From Actinomadura hibisca NBRC 15177 (lineage in GTDB: Bacteria; Actinomycetota; Actinomycetes; Streptosporangiales; Streptosporangiaceae), in the NCBI RefSeq assembly GCF_001552635.1, contig NZ_BCRO01000020.1, positions 1-64,000 of the forward strand: a stretch of DNA of 64,000 bases, read 5' to 3'. The translations under genes were made by a program, and so were the position numbers. Shown piece by piece: positions 54,611-63,804 of the stretch. Positions within the stretch are counted from its first letter, which is position 1. Every line of letters begins with the position of its first letter. The notes beneath the pieces are model-generated. The model saw only the letters and a program-made list of their open reading frames with translations. It was not told the DNA's origin and ran no database searches.

Positions 54611-57600
54611 TTAGAGGAAACCTTTCAGGGCCGCGCTTACGTAGTAAGCGTATTGCTTTGTCCCTTCCTCATTGGGATGGAACGCTTCACGACTGAGGCA
54701 CAACTCCCCGTTGACGAAGCAAAGTCTAGACGCGCGGTCGCCCCGATGGAAGTCCCCATCACCGTTGGGCCCATTCCTGAGAGCGTGGATCCATTCGTCT
54801 GGGTCACAGGCCGAATGGTCTGTAAATTTGTTCCACACCTTGTCCACATAAAATATCTTGGCATCGGTCTTCGCCAGGTCATCGACCATGCTCTTCTGCT
54901 CGGTCGTTCCGTAGCGCACCAGCGAGGCCAGTTCGTTCGCCTCACCGAGGGTATAGGTCAGCGCCCCTGAACACTCGTGACGTTTGCTGAGCAGTTCCGG
55001 ATAACCAACGAGGACGATATTGGCATTCCGCGCCTTTCTCCGGATGTCAACCAGAGTCCTCCTGGCATTGGCGACCGATTCGGCAATCTTTGGCTTGTAG
55101 TCCGCTGGCGAGCAGGAAGAGGCTGGGGTACCGCATTCCTGCATCACGCTGGCGAAGGTATACCGATCGTTTCCACCGATAGTCAGGGTGACGAGCGTCG
55201 TATTCTCGTCCAGAACGCCGGACTGGGCCTGCGGAACCTCCCTGAACTGCCCCTCTCCGAGTTCGTACTCCCTGGGTCTGTCCCAGGAGATCGGATAGCT
55301 GGGGTAATTCCCATCTACGTCGTAGTACTCGCCGATGAGGTTGCGGTTCCATGCTCCCGAACATGCCGCGAACCCGAACTCTACGTTGGGATCCCATTGA
55401 TCAGCGAGATCTCCGACCGATTGATTGCTGTCAGGAAGGCTCATCCTCCTGGGCCAGGCGTTGCGGCTGCGGCGACAGGCGTTCCACCGAGAGGAGCCGT
55501 GATCGCTGTCTGTCTCAGCATAGTAGGAGCCGGCGCCTTCGCCAGAACTGTAGGAATCACCCAGCGCAGCAACAAAATGCTTCGGCTTGGAGCTCAACGG
55601 CTGGAAAGCGATGGCATCCCAGGCGACGTCTTCACTGCCGTCCCCTTCCCCGGTGACCGAGCCAAGCCGGACTCGCGGGACTCCATTTACCTGGTATACC
55701 CCGAGCGAGACCCAGTTATTAGACATGCGTTTTTGATTGATATACCGTTCGCGACTGAAGTTCCCGTTTCCCAGGTCAATCTCGTACTTGGCCTGCTGAG
55801 TATGAGCGCCGTGGTCGGGCAGGTGAACCAGGATACGGGTCCAGGAGTTCAAGGAGCGGTTCAGCTTCCAGGTTCCCTTCATCTGGAGCCGCCCACCCGC
55901 AGCATCTACCCGACGGGTATGCGTGAACCAGAAATGGCCACTGTAGGCTGCGCCTATCTGATGGAGGTCGATCTTAGCCGAATCACTGGCGAATTCGAGC
56001 GCGAAAGTCCCACTGGTCGGCTTTGGAGGGGCTTTGCAATCTCGATGAATGGGAGTCGAGTCAGGAACATCGTCGACGACCAGAGCTCCACTCGGAAGCC
56101 CTTCAGTGTCGCACCGCGATATATACGATACTCCGTTGGGCTGCTCAGGATAAGTGCTGTCAAATCTCAGCACTTCGTTGGCACAGTTTCCAGCAGCACA
56201 TGATTTCCAGCTAATTTTTGCATTCCACCAGCAATACAGGTCCTTATGGCCGCAGGGTCCCTTCCCCGGGTCATTACTGGCATTGTCACCCATCTTATCG
56301 GGACTGCACAGGTTAGCGGATGTGCAGAACAGATCCTCGCGTGGCTTGACTGTGGATCGAGTATCATATGTGCTCCACCAAGCGGCCCGGTAGCCCGCGA
56401 CCATCTTGTTCGGCGCTTCGGCGGCGAAGAGCGGGCGCCCGGCCCAACCCAGGACCTTCTCCTGGTAGGGCCAGTCCTGAGGGTGGGAGGCGTGTTCATA
56501 GTCGTCGCCGACACCGCCACTTTTTTCCAGGAATGGGGGGCGGTTGAACTTCCACAATGGATTGGCGGGGTTATTGGTCCACCCCACACCCCATTTACCG
56601 TCATAGTTGTTAGCCTGCGCTTTGGAATGGTAGCCGCTATTATAGGCCCATATGGCGAAGAACCAGTTCTCGGCCCATTTAGGGTCACCGTTATCGACGA
56701 CCAGACCTTCGTTTCTCGTCGTATTCCATTTCTCGATGAGGATGTTGACACCGCGAGCGATGTTGGCGGTGTAGTCCAACGCGATGGCCTCCTGTTGGAG
56801 CCTGCTCATCGCAGAGACCTTGGTCATCCCGTCGGTGACCTGCGAGACGCCGTATCCGCAGTCGGACTTGCTGTAGTCGATCTTCCAGGGATCCCCCTGG
56901 GTGCCATCGGGCTCATAGGCGATGCCGTAGTAGTTGCCGATCAGCGGATTTCCGGTGGCACCGGGCATCACAACCCGGGAGGCCTGCCACATATTGGATT
57001 CCTGGGCGATGATGCCGAGGAACACTTGTGCCGGGATTCGGCCGCCACCGACCAGGCTCTGAAGAGGGAACAGCGTCTGGGGCTGGTAGGCGCCCATCCC
57101 GAGGCCCATCCATCCTGCGGGACGGTTGATGTGCTTGTTGAGGTTTCCGGTGATCGCTTGGTTGACGGCCCATTCGACCTGGCGAGGCGTTGGCTGCAGC
57201 GCATGTTTGACGGTGCTGTTACGCGGGACGGCGCAGATGGCGTCCGGATCGACGGAGTCGGCGGCGGCTTTTAACAGCGGAGAGCGTTCGGCAGTGCCGG
57301 CTCCGCCGCCCGGCAGCATCTGGAAGGTCGCCGTTCGGCGGGTGTTAAGGGCGGTGATGTTGATATCGGTGGGGCGCGGGTCGCCCGGTCCTATGCCTGC
57401 GTTGCGGGGATCGTGGCCGTCAGCCCATGCAGTGCGCGTCACCAGTGATTCCGCGCGAGTCGTGGCCTTGGCTCCGCGGGGCGTCCCCTCGATCAGAGTG
57501 ACGGAGGTCGGCAGTGAAGTACGTGGGGTAGCGGCACCGGTGATGAACACTTGTCCGTTGGCGCTACGCGTGAGATCGACATCTTGGAGGGGCCCGTCGG

Positions 57601-58549
57601 CCAGTGTTGTGGGGATGGCGTGAGGAGCGCGTGGATGCTTGATCTGTACAGCGTCGACTCGACGGACAACAGCGCGCTGCCGCCCTGCTTGGGCCCCGGC
57701 GGCGGGGGAAGGACTGGATTCGCGATCCAGGAAAACGACGCCGCCCTTGCTGTCGGCGTTGAACTGAAAGGGTACCTGTCTGGCCGCCGCCACCTGTGTC
57801 CGGGCACCGTTTGGAGTGATCTTGACGACTCGGGCCGAGTCGGCCGCGACGAACCCGTCGGCAACCGGTACCGCCGAGGAGATCTGGCCGTCCAGCTCAA
57901 CGGGAAGTTCGATCGCGCCATCGGCGGCATCGACGGCCACGAGGCGAGAAGCGTTTTTGGTCTCCTTGGGGTACTGAGTGAAAACTGCCTTTTCCGAGGT
58001 GCCGCAGCCGGGGCTGAAGTATGCCAGGGATGAGCGGGTCTTGAGCTTGCGGACTTTACCGCTCTCCAGGTCGACGATGGCGGTGAAAGCTCCACGCAGC
58101 ATCAGGTCGGGCTTGTTGGTAAAACTACGGGGAGCATAGGTGACCACGGCGCGACGGCCTGAGCCGGTCACGCATGCGTTGCCGATCCACATATCGGCGT
58201 CCAGGCCCGGCTCCGACAGGGTGGCCGCGGTGTGCCAGCGGTAGCCGTCGTCCTTGTCAGATATCAGGACGTGGAATCCGGTGGCGTCGCCGATGGTGGA
58301 CCAGGCCCGGTCGCGTGAGGCACGCCAATCGGCGCCCAAGACGCGACGGCGGTCACCAGGGGCGATTTCCGATAGTGGCGGCCGGTCGCTCGGCTTGGGC
58401 GCCAGAGTTCCCGCTTTCGGGGAGCCGGGGGACGGCTTCGATTGGGAGAGAGGTCGCCGCAAGGCGACAGTGGCGGCATCGACGGGCGCGGCCAGCGAGA
58501 TTGACAGGGCGAAGGCCGTCGCCATGATGAGAGATCTTCGGTGTTTCAC
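54611..58549 (-). CDS. Giant secreted protein: transglycosylase-like, golvesin-like, SGNH hydrolase
   Basis: Protein of 1312 aa. Signal peptide 1-25. Residues 60-430 look like a beta-propeller or other all-beta domain. About 455-650 is a lysozyme-fold region with FLGIIAQESNMWQ (likely catalytic Glu near 517), YGVSQVTDGM and NWFFAIWAYNSGYH. About 860-985 resembles golvesin/XLY beta domains (GHFWFTHTRR, WTRILVHLPDHGAH). From about 995 is an SGNH hydrolase with ALGDSYSSGEGAG, TIGGND and HPNEEGTK. It could cut both glycan strands and ester bonds outside the cell. The GTG at 58549 overlaps the stop of the upstream gene. Confidence 0.85.
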   Translation of the reverse strand: MKHRRSLIMATAFALSISLAAPVDAATVALRRPLSQSKPSPGSPKAGTLAPKPSDRPPLSEIAPGDRRRVLGADWRASRDRAWSTIGDATGFHVLISDKDDGYRWHTAATLSEPGLDADMWIGNACVTGSGRRAVVTYAPRSFTNKPDLMLRGAFTAIVDLESGKVRKLKTRSSLAYFSPGCGTSEKAVFTQYPKETKNASRLVAVDAADGAIELPVELDGQISSAVPVADGFVAADSARVVKITPNGARTQVAAARQVPFQFNADSKGGVVFLDRESSPSPAAGAQAGRQRAVVRRVDAVQIKHPRAPHAIPTTLADGPLQDVDLTRSANGQVFITGAATPRTSLPTSVTLIEGTPRGAKATTRAESLVTRTAWADGHDPRNAGIGPGDPRPTDINITALNTRRTATFQMLPGGGAGTAERSPLLKAAADSVDPDAICAVPRNSTVKHALQPTPRQVEWAVNQAITGNLNKHINRPAGWMGLGMGAYQPQTLFPLQSLVGGGRIPAQVFLGIIAQESNMWQASRVVMPGATGNPLIGNYYGIAYEPDGTQGDPWKIDYSKSDCGYGVSQVTDGMTKVSAMSRLQQEAIALDYTANIARGVNILIEKWNTTRNEGLVVDNGDPKWAENWFFAIWAYNSGYHSKAQANNYDGKWGVGWTNNPANPLWKFNRPPFLEKSGGVGDDYEHASHPQDWPYQEKVLGWAGRPLFAAEAPNKMVAGYRAAWWSTYDTRSTVKPREDLFCTSANLCSPDKMGDNASNDPGKGPCGHKDLYCWWNAKISWKSCAAGNCANEVLRFDSTYPEQPNGVSYISRCDTEGLPSGALVVDDVPDSTPIHRDCKAPPKPTSGTFALEFASDSAKIDLHQIGAAYSGHFWFTHTRRVDAAGGRLQMKGTWKLNRSLNSWTRILVHLPDHGAHTQQAKYEIDLGNGNFSRERYINQKRMSNNWVSLGVYQVNGVPRVRLGSVTGEGDGSEDVAWDAIAFQPLSSKPKHFVAALGDSYSSGEGAGSYYAETDSDHGSSRWNACRRSRNAWPRRMSLPDSNQSVGDLADQWDPNVEFGFAACSGAWNRNLIGEYYDVDGNYPSYPISWDRPREYELGEGQFREVPQAQSGVLDENTTLVTLTIGGNDRYTFASVMQECGTPASSCSPADYKPKIAESVANARRTLVDIRRKARNANIVLVGYPELLSKRHECSGALTYTLGEANELASLVRYGTTEQKSMVDDLAKTDAKIFYVDKVWNKFTDHSACDPDEWIHALRNGPNGDGDFHRGDRASRLCFVNGELCLSREAFHPNEEGTKQYAYYVSAALKGFL

Positions 58550-58878
58550 TTCTCACCTGGATTCTTCTTGGGCGTGGAATAAGGCACCTCCCTGTCCCCA
58601 GGGCACCCCTGAGCGAGGAGATGTGTGTTCTCCGCCGGTAGCAGGTACAGATCGGCCGGACGGCAGGCGTCGCCTGGCGATACCTGCGGCCCGCCCCGTT
58701 GCCCGGGCTGTCCTGGTAGCTGGGTGCAGCTCCAAGCGATGACGGTCTTGGCGTTGCGCGGCCAGGTGGACACCACCTGCTTGCCTTCAGCGGACACGCG
58801 GTTGTCGTTGACGACCTTCTTCCGGTGAGCGATCTTCACCGCTTGGGCTAGCCGACCGGGTGGGTTCGCCGCTGACAC
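58546..58878 (-). CDS. Unknown small protein coupled to the giant secreted protein
   Basis: Protein of 110 aa from GTG at 58878, RLAQAVKIAHRKKVVNDNR, then AWSCTQLPGQPGQRGG and LLAQGCPGDREVPY. The stop overlaps the next start (GTGA), implying coupled translation. Three cysteines, no signal peptide visible. It could be a truncated gene: no clear ribosome-binding site precedes the GTG. The family is not recognised. Confidence 0.45.
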   Translation of the reverse strand: MSAANPPGRLAQAVKIAHRKKVVNDNRVSAEGKQVVSTWPRNAKTVIAWSCTQLPGQPGQRGGPQVSPGDACRPADLYLLPAENTHLLAQGCPGDREVPYSTPKKNPGEK

Positions 58879-58954
58879 TTGGCGTCCCGGACAGCGACCT
58901 TGGGTTCTTTGGCTCTGGACGCCTGGCCGAACGGGCGCTGGCCCCGCTCGGAGC

Positions 58955-59278
58955 TCAGTTGCGCACTTCGGTCAAGGCTGGATGCTTGCCGTCGTCACCC
59001 GGGAACCCGTCTCCGTCATAGCCATGCTCGGCTGCGGCCTTGGGCTTCAGGCATGCCACGACCTTGCGGTTCTGCCCGTCAAGGAAAGTCGTGGCGATCG
59101 GTAGGGAGGTTTTGGCGAGTCCCGACGAGGACAGGCAGCGACGCGCCGCGGTCGCGCAGGCTTTCTCGATCAGGCCGACCTCGCCCATGGACGAAAGACG
59201 GACACCGGGAGAGGTAGGACGGCGGAGCGCTGCCGGTGACGTGCGCGACGGTCCAACGGCTCGGTGAAAACGGTTCAC
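58955..59278 (-). CDS. Unknown 107-residue protein
   Basis: GTG at 59278 was chosen because GGAGG lies 7 nt upstream; the frame also opens further up. The product has EVGLIEKACATAARRCL and FLDGQNRKVVACLKPKAA and ends HPALTEVRN. No domain recognised. The Cys pattern faintly recalls the ACM...GF segments of the secreted protein at 60680, but this is not an established link. Same strand as the giant protein gene, 76 bp before the 110-residue gene. Confidence 0.4.
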   Translation of the reverse strand: MNRFHRAVGPSRTSPAALRRPTSPGVRLSSMGEVGLIEKACATAARRCLSSSGLAKTSLPIATTFLDGQNRKVVACLKPKAAAEHGYDGDGFPGDDGKHPALTEVRN

Positions 59279-59350
59279 TGGCGTTCCTCCAAAGAGAAAC
59301 TTGTGGAAGACCTGCTGGGAGAGTGTCGGGAAGTCCACACTGCGCCACCC

Positions 59351-59611
59351 TCACCGTTGCCGTGATCCGCTTCGGTTATTGATGGTGCGCTGCTCGCGCG
59401 TGTAGCGCCGACTGCCGCGGTTGGTGCTCTCCAGCGAGATGAGCAGGAGTCGATGCCCCAAGCGGTTCCGGACGCGCTGGAGTTTGCAGCCGCCATCCTC
59501 GGTGTGGCGACACCACCACACTGGTCGGTAGCTGGTGGTCCCCGGCTTGGGCGTTGAGAGGACGGCTTGAGGGGGATGATAGAGCGCAATGTCGCAACTC
59601 CTCCATGACAA
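59351..59611 (-). CDS. Possible small protein, low confidence
   Basis: An 86-residue open frame with SWRSCDIALYHPPQ, VWWCRHTEDGGC and NRLGHRLLLISL. The Trp/Cys-rich centre looks more like protein than noise, but the only in-frame start at the 5' end is TTG without a well-placed ribosome-binding site. It would be the first gene of the minus-strand group that ends with the giant secreted protein. Confidence 0.25.
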   Translation of the reverse strand: MSWRSCDIALYHPPQAVLSTPKPGTTSYRPVWWCRHTEDGGCKLQRVRNRLGHRLLLISLESTNRGSRRYTREQRTINNRSGSRQR

Positions 59612-60151
59612 CTTTTATCGTTATCGAGTGAACCAAGTGTGATCATCGACAAAACTCGCTTGTCAAGTCAGTATGTTCGCCTGGCCGCATTGGGACAGTG
59701 GCGAGCAGGATGCTGTACTCACAGACTGTCATCCAGTCAGGCCCCTAGTCGCCGTTCAGCGAGTGGATCGCAGTGATGGCCAGTTACCAGCGCGGATACT
59801 CCCTACAGACGCTCAATGGCGAAGCCACGACCACTTGCGACTGTGGCCATGACCACGTAGAACCTCTCAACCGGCCGTAACCAGCAGATGCAAGACCCGC
59901 ACATAGCCTTGATCAGGCGGAACGGCCTTCTGCACATGCCGGCGTTCCACTTCACAGCCCAGTTGAGACGCAGTGGCGATCACTGGCAGTCAGCAACCAT
60001 TTCAGAAAATAGGCTTTACTTATTCTGTCGAACAGGCAAAGATCCTAGCCATCGTCAACGAGCCGAGCGTTCACATGCCAAAACCGACCCTCCTTACAGG
60101 CATGGCAGTGCTGCAGTACTCAGTGCTCGACAAAAGAGGGAAAGGAGACCT
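59612..60151. other. Gene-poor region between divergent accessory genes
   Basis: 540 bp, clearly less GC-rich than the host genes. It contains a TTGACA hexamer on the minus strand (59661-59666) that may belong to a promoter for the minus-strand group, though no good -10 lies 16-18 bp from it. The promoter of the 60152 gene should be at its right end. No gene can be supported. Confidence 0.4.
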
Positions 60152-60628
60152 ATGAAATCCGAGAAGGTGCGCAAGGTCGCCGTGTCCAGCCTGATCACGG
60201 GCGGAGCCCTGGCGGGAGCGTTCCTGCTCACCGGTCCGACGGCCCAGGCGCAGGGTTGGAGGATCGACGTCGGCAGCAACGGCGGGAACACCCCCTCCAT
60301 CAGCGGAACCTCGGGATGGGCGCTCACCTACGCATCCAGGCTGCGCGGGCCTTTGGCGGGTCTCGGGGCATGTGGATCCAACGCGTTCCAGGGAAACCTG
60401 AGCTACAACACCTTTTCCTGCTACGGATTCGACGGAAGCCGCCCCAATGGACAGGTGGTCCGGAACAACGCCCACTCCCTGGCCTCGAACCGCTGCTACG
60501 GCGCCACCACCTGGGTGTATGAGAACGCCGTCGGCGACTACAACTGGGTGGGTGCCTACAGGTGGGGGACCTTGAACTCGGTACTGGCCAACAACGAGGC
60601 GTCTGCCGGTCGAGGAAACGCCTGCTGA
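60152..60628 (+). CDS. Small secreted protein of unknown function
   Basis: Protein of 158 aa. The start is fixed by AAAGGAGACCT before the ATG. Signal peptide: KVRKVAVSSLITGGALAGAF to TAQAQ (cleavage near residue 35). The mature part of about 125 residues is Gly/Asn/Ser-rich with GWRIDVGSNGGNTPSISG, LAGLGACGSNAFQGN, FSCYGFDG and SNRCYGATTW and ends GNAC; four Cys could make two disulfides. No family recognised. It is 51 bp upstream of another secreted-protein gene, probably in one operon. Confidence 0.7.
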   Translation: MKSEKVRKVAVSSLITGGALAGAFLLTGPTAQAQGWRIDVGSNGGNTPSISGTSGWALTYASRLRGPLAGLGACGSNAFQGNLSYNTFSCYGFDGSRPNGQVVRNNAHSLASNRCYGATTWVYENAVGDYNWVGAYRWGTLNSVLANNEASAGRGNAC

Positions 60629-60679
60629 CAGGCGATTCGCCGACCGCTCCCATCGACATGACCGGAAAGGCAAGACTCA

Positions 60680-61657
60680 ATGCGCCTCACCAAGCACGTC
60701 AAGGCGATCGCCATCGGGGCGGGAGCCACCGGCCTGTTGTCGGCCGCCGGGGCATTGGTCCTCACCGGGCCGCCGCCCACCGCCCAGGCTGACAAGCCTC
60801 CGCAGAACACCAACATGGTTCTCAGCCTCCCGCTGGACGCTTACCAGTTGAGCGCCCAGCAGCACGCCGAACAGGTCAACGCTGAGAACATCGTGACCCG
60901 TGCGTGCATGAAGAGCTTCGGGATCAGCTACCTGGCTGACACCCCCGACATCACAAGCCGCTTCCTGGCGGGTACCGCTGCCGCCGACAGCAGGCGTTAC
61001 GGCATCTCCGACGCCGTATCCGCCAAGGAACGCGGCTACCACCTGCCTCCAGCGATGCGCTCCACGGAGGAGACGTCCACGCGTGCAGCAGGCGACGACC
61101 AACTCACTTCCGAGCAGAAGCAGGTCCTGACCGGCCAGGCCCCGGTCGACACGAACCGGCGTGCCGAAGTCCGGCTCCTGGCGATCAAGGAGTACCAGGG
61201 TAAAACCGTGCCCGAGGGCGGCTGCATCGGCGAGACATCCCGTGCCCTGCGTCTGTCCGGCTCCAACCAGGTCTCCCAGAAGACGGTCATGCTCGCGGCC
61301 ACGCTGCAACGTCAGGCCTATCTGAAGACCCAGTCCCACCCCACCACCGTGGCGGTGTTCCACAAGTGGTCGGCTTGCATGGCCGAGCAAGGATTCCGCT
61401 ACGCCAACCCCATCAAGGCCGCGACCGATCCCGCGTGGGAGTTGGACAAGGCCATCACGCCGCGCGAAGTCCAGACCGCTGTCGCCGATGTCGCCTGCAA
61501 ACAGCGCACCGACCTGGTCAAGATCGAGCACGGTGTCGAGGTGGCCCTCCAACAGGCCGCGATCAAGAAGCACGCCGCCGAGCTGACGCCCCTGAAGGAA
61601 GCGGTCGCCGAGCAGGTCACCGCTCTGCGTGATGCCAAGGACCGCTACGGGTCCTGA
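60680..61657 (+). CDS. Secreted protein of unknown function
   Basis: Protein of 325 aa. The signal peptide (MRLTKHVKAIAIGAGATGLL to PPPTAQA) resembles that of the preceding gene (both end LTGP...TAQA). The mature part is mostly helical with repeated ACM-type cysteine motifs (TRACMKSFGISY, SACMAEQGFRY, ADVACKQRTD), a pattern seen in actinobacterial secreted and lipoproteins of unknown role. There is no lipobox. The pair probably acts at the cell surface. Confidence 0.7.
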   Translation: MRLTKHVKAIAIGAGATGLLSAAGALVLTGPPPTAQADKPPQNTNMVLSLPLDAYQLSAQQHAEQVNAENIVTRACMKSFGISYLADTPDITSRFLAGTAAADSRRYGISDAVSAKERGYHLPPAMRSTEETSTRAAGDDQLTSEQKQVLTGQAPVDTNRRAEVRLLAIKEYQGKTVPEGGCIGETSRALRLSGSNQVSQKTVMLAATLQRQAYLKTQSHPTTVAVFHKWSACMAEQGFRYANPIKAATDPAWELDKAITPREVQTAVADVACKQRTDLVKIEHGVEVALQQAAIKKHAAELTPLKEAVAEQVTALRDAKDRYGS

Positions 61658-62183
61658 GCCAGCACCTCACGTCCCCGCCTTATCCGGTGCCGGCGCCACT
61701 ATGGTGGCGCCGGCACTCGATGATCCACAATCCACAAGCACAATGGCCACCGCCGCTTCGGGCCTTGGTAGACCTTGTCGCTCGGGTGGCGATGACCGAT
61801 TTCCCAACTCGCGCAGGATGTCCCGGATACGAACAGCAGTGGTGCGTTGGTATTGGTGATCGCAGACTTGACGGTACTCAGCACTGCAACTGATCGAGCG
61901 GAGCCATGTCGGCCTGGCGTCGCACAGGAGGCGGACGGGGAGGGATACTTCGAGGAATCTGCGGGATGGCTCTGGCCGGGGCAAAGCCGCTGAGCCGGAG
62001 GCCACCGAACCCGCGTTCTCCCGCTGGTTTCCCCTCCGAAATCCTCGAGTTGTGACGCCGAATGGGTTGGACGCCCATGACGACGAAGCACAGTGATGGC
62101 GGTCGTTTCATGAAGTCATGGCCCACATGGGTGCCTTGGTTCGAGATTGACGGTGCCGACTTCCGGATATGAGCGGATGCCCG
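61658..62183. other. Gene-free region after the secreted-protein pair
   Basis: 526 bp between the stop of the secreted-protein gene and the stop of the convergent glycosyltransferase gene. It contains the hairpin at 61687-61716 and otherwise no coding sequence that I can support on either strand; short open frames lack start signals and recognisable motifs. Confidence 0.5.
61687..61716. terminator. Perfect 13-bp hairpin, probable terminator
   Basis: GTGCCGGCGCCAC and GTGGCGCCGGCAC with loop TATG, 29 bp after the stop of the secreted-protein gene. No T-run. Likely ends the 60152-61657 transcript. Confidence 0.65.
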
Positions 62184-63029
62184 TCAGATGATCGGGGGAC
62201 GGCCGGCTCGGGTCAGGCGAGCCGCGGTGTGCCAGGTGATCGGGCGGCGGGTCTGGGCTTGGCGGGTGGTGAAGCCTTCGCGGAAGCCGGTCAGGGTCGC
62301 TCTTGCCGCGTTACGGGTGCGTAGGCGGGCGAAGGTCAGGGGTGTCCATATCGCCAGGTAGAGCGGGAGCAGCGGGGCGGGCAGGTTGCGGTAGGCGGCC
62401 CAGACCCGATTGCGGGCGTTCAGGTGGTGGAAGGTGGCGTGGCGGGTCGGGCTGGTCGCCGGGTGGTGGACGGTGACGTTCGGCGCGTACCAGCCGGTCT
62501 TGCCCAGGTTCCACAGTCGCCAGGCCAGGTCCAGGCCCTCGTGGAACAGGAAATAGTGGCCTGGCCAGCCGCCCGCACGCTCGAAGTCCGCACGGCGGAT
62601 CACGATGATGCCTTCGGACATGCTCGCGACGGTGCCGGGCCGCGTGGGGTCGGTTCCGCGCAAACGAGGTACCCAGCGGGCAAGGGTGGTGCCGGTAGCC
62701 GGGTCAGCTATGCGGGGTTGCGCGTAGGCGGCGGTCGGGTGGTGGCGTAGCTCGGCGATCAGGCGCGCGAGGGTATCGCTGGTCGGTAGGAGCGCGTCGT
62801 TGTCGAAGAAGAACAGGAACTCGCCATTCTGGAGTGCTTCGGCTCCTACGTTGCGGCCCTCGGGGATGCCGACGTTCTTCGACAGGGTGACCGTGCGGAC
62901 GCCATCGGGGACGTTGTCCGGCTCGCAGCCGTTGCCCACCACGACCACGTTCAGGGCCACGTCGGTCTGAGCTAGCAGGGAGGCCATCGCTTCGGCGAAC
63001 TCCGTAGGGCGGTCGTTCATCGTCAGCAC
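62184..63029 (-). CDS. Family 2 glycosyltransferase, N-terminus probably frameshifted
   Basis: Protein of 281 aa from GTG at 63029: MLTMNDRPTEFAEAMASLLA, VVVVGNGCEPDNVP, FFFDNDALLPT (DxD-like), FLFHEGLDLAWRLW (ED-type acceptor site) and HHPATSPTR. It transfers sugar from a nucleotide-sugar to an unknown acceptor at the cytoplasmic face. The first beta strand VDAIVLT lies upstream in frame without a start codon. With one more C in the six-C run (63046-63051), the GTG at 63058 that overlaps the TRIC stop would read VTTPPSVDAIVLTMND. So either a frameshift or a sequencing slip is likely. Confidence 0.85.
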   Translation of the reverse strand: MLTMNDRPTEFAEAMASLLAQTDVALNVVVVGNGCEPDNVPDGVRTVTLSKNVGIPEGRNVGAEALQNGEFLFFFDNDALLPTSDTLARLIAELRHHPTAAYAQPRIADPATGTTLARWVPRLRGTDPTRPGTVASMSEGIIVIRRADFERAGGWPGHYFLFHEGLDLAWRLWNLGKTGWYAPNVTVHHPATSPTRHATFHHLNARNRVWAAYRNLPAPLLPLYLAIWTPLTFARLRTRNAARATLTGFREGFTTRQAQTRRPITWHTAARLTRAGRPPII

Positions 63030-63054
63030 GATCGCGTCGACGCTTGGGGGGTTG

Positions 63055-63804
63055 TCACGAGGGCTTCTTTCGGTGGTGTTGGTTGCGCTCGTCTGGCAGA
63101 GGTTTCTTTCGCAGGTTCACCTTCAGTTCGTCGCGGTGTGGGATTGAGGTGTATTGGACGACTTTCGTCCATGTCTCGCGTGGTTTCCAGTCCAGGCCGT
63201 TCGGCAAGCTCCAGCCTCGCCAGGCCGCTATCAGGCGCAGGATCGAGCCGCCCAGGATTCCTACCGCTGTGCCTACTACCAAGGGTGCGCCCAGGGCTGA
63301 GCACAGGACTTGCAGCGTTGCCACCAGGACCGCGATCGACGCGTACAGGGCGTTGCCTCCCAGGATCGCTGGGACTCGTTGCAGGAGCAGGTCTCTCGTT
63401 GCGCCGCCGCCTACGGCCGTCAGGGTGCCCAGCAGGATCGCCGGGCCTGAGCCCAGGCCCGCGGCCAGGGACATCTGTGCGCCTGCCGCCGCCCACAGGC
63501 TCAGGGCCGCGGCGTCCAGGATGTTGAAGATCTGGTTCCACGCCCGATGGTGCACGTTCAGGACGAACGCCAGCGTCGCGCCCGCCAGGGCCGTCGGGAT
63601 GTAGAAGGGGTCGATCAGCGCCACCGGTGTGCCGTGTTGCAGCAGCGTGTCGCGCAGCACGCCGCCGCCCAGGCCCGAGATCCCCCCGATCACCAGGAAG
63701 CCGAACAGGTCCAGATTGCGTTGCCGGGCGATCGCGCCGCCCAGGATCGCGTTGGCCAGCACCCCGGCCAGGTCCAGCAGCGTTGTGATCGCCTCGAAAC
63801 GCAC
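63055..63804 (-). CDS. TRIC-type (UPF0126) membrane channel protein
   Basis: Protein of 249 aa with seven hydrophobic segments and two related halves. Each half has the glycine-rich kink: GGISGLGGGVLRDTLL and TAVGGGATRDLLL. Prokaryotic TRIC proteins form trimeric monovalent-cation channels. A hydrophilic tail of about 45 residues (LPNGLDWKPRETWTKVVQ, then RRK-type charges) ends the protein. GTG at 63804 starts MRFEAITTLLDLAG. The stop overlaps the possible GTG of the glycosyltransferase. 63805-64000 shows no supported gene. Confidence 0.9.
   Translation of the reverse strand: MRFEAITTLLDLAGVLANAILGGAIARQRNLDLFGFLVIGGISGLGGGVLRDTLLQHGTPVALIDPFYIPTALAGATLAFVLNVHHRAWNQIFNILDAAALSLWAAAGAQMSLAAGLGSGPAILLGTLTAVGGGATRDLLLQRVPAILGGNALYASIAVLVATLQVLCSALGAPLVVGTAVGILGGSILRLIAAWRGWSLPNGLDWKPRETWTKVVQYTSIPHRDELKVNLRKKPLPDERNQHHRKKPS

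Noticed and set aside
59661..59666. Full sigma-70-type promoter with TTGACA
   Set aside because: No acceptable -10 hexamer lies 16-18 bp downstream on the minus strand.
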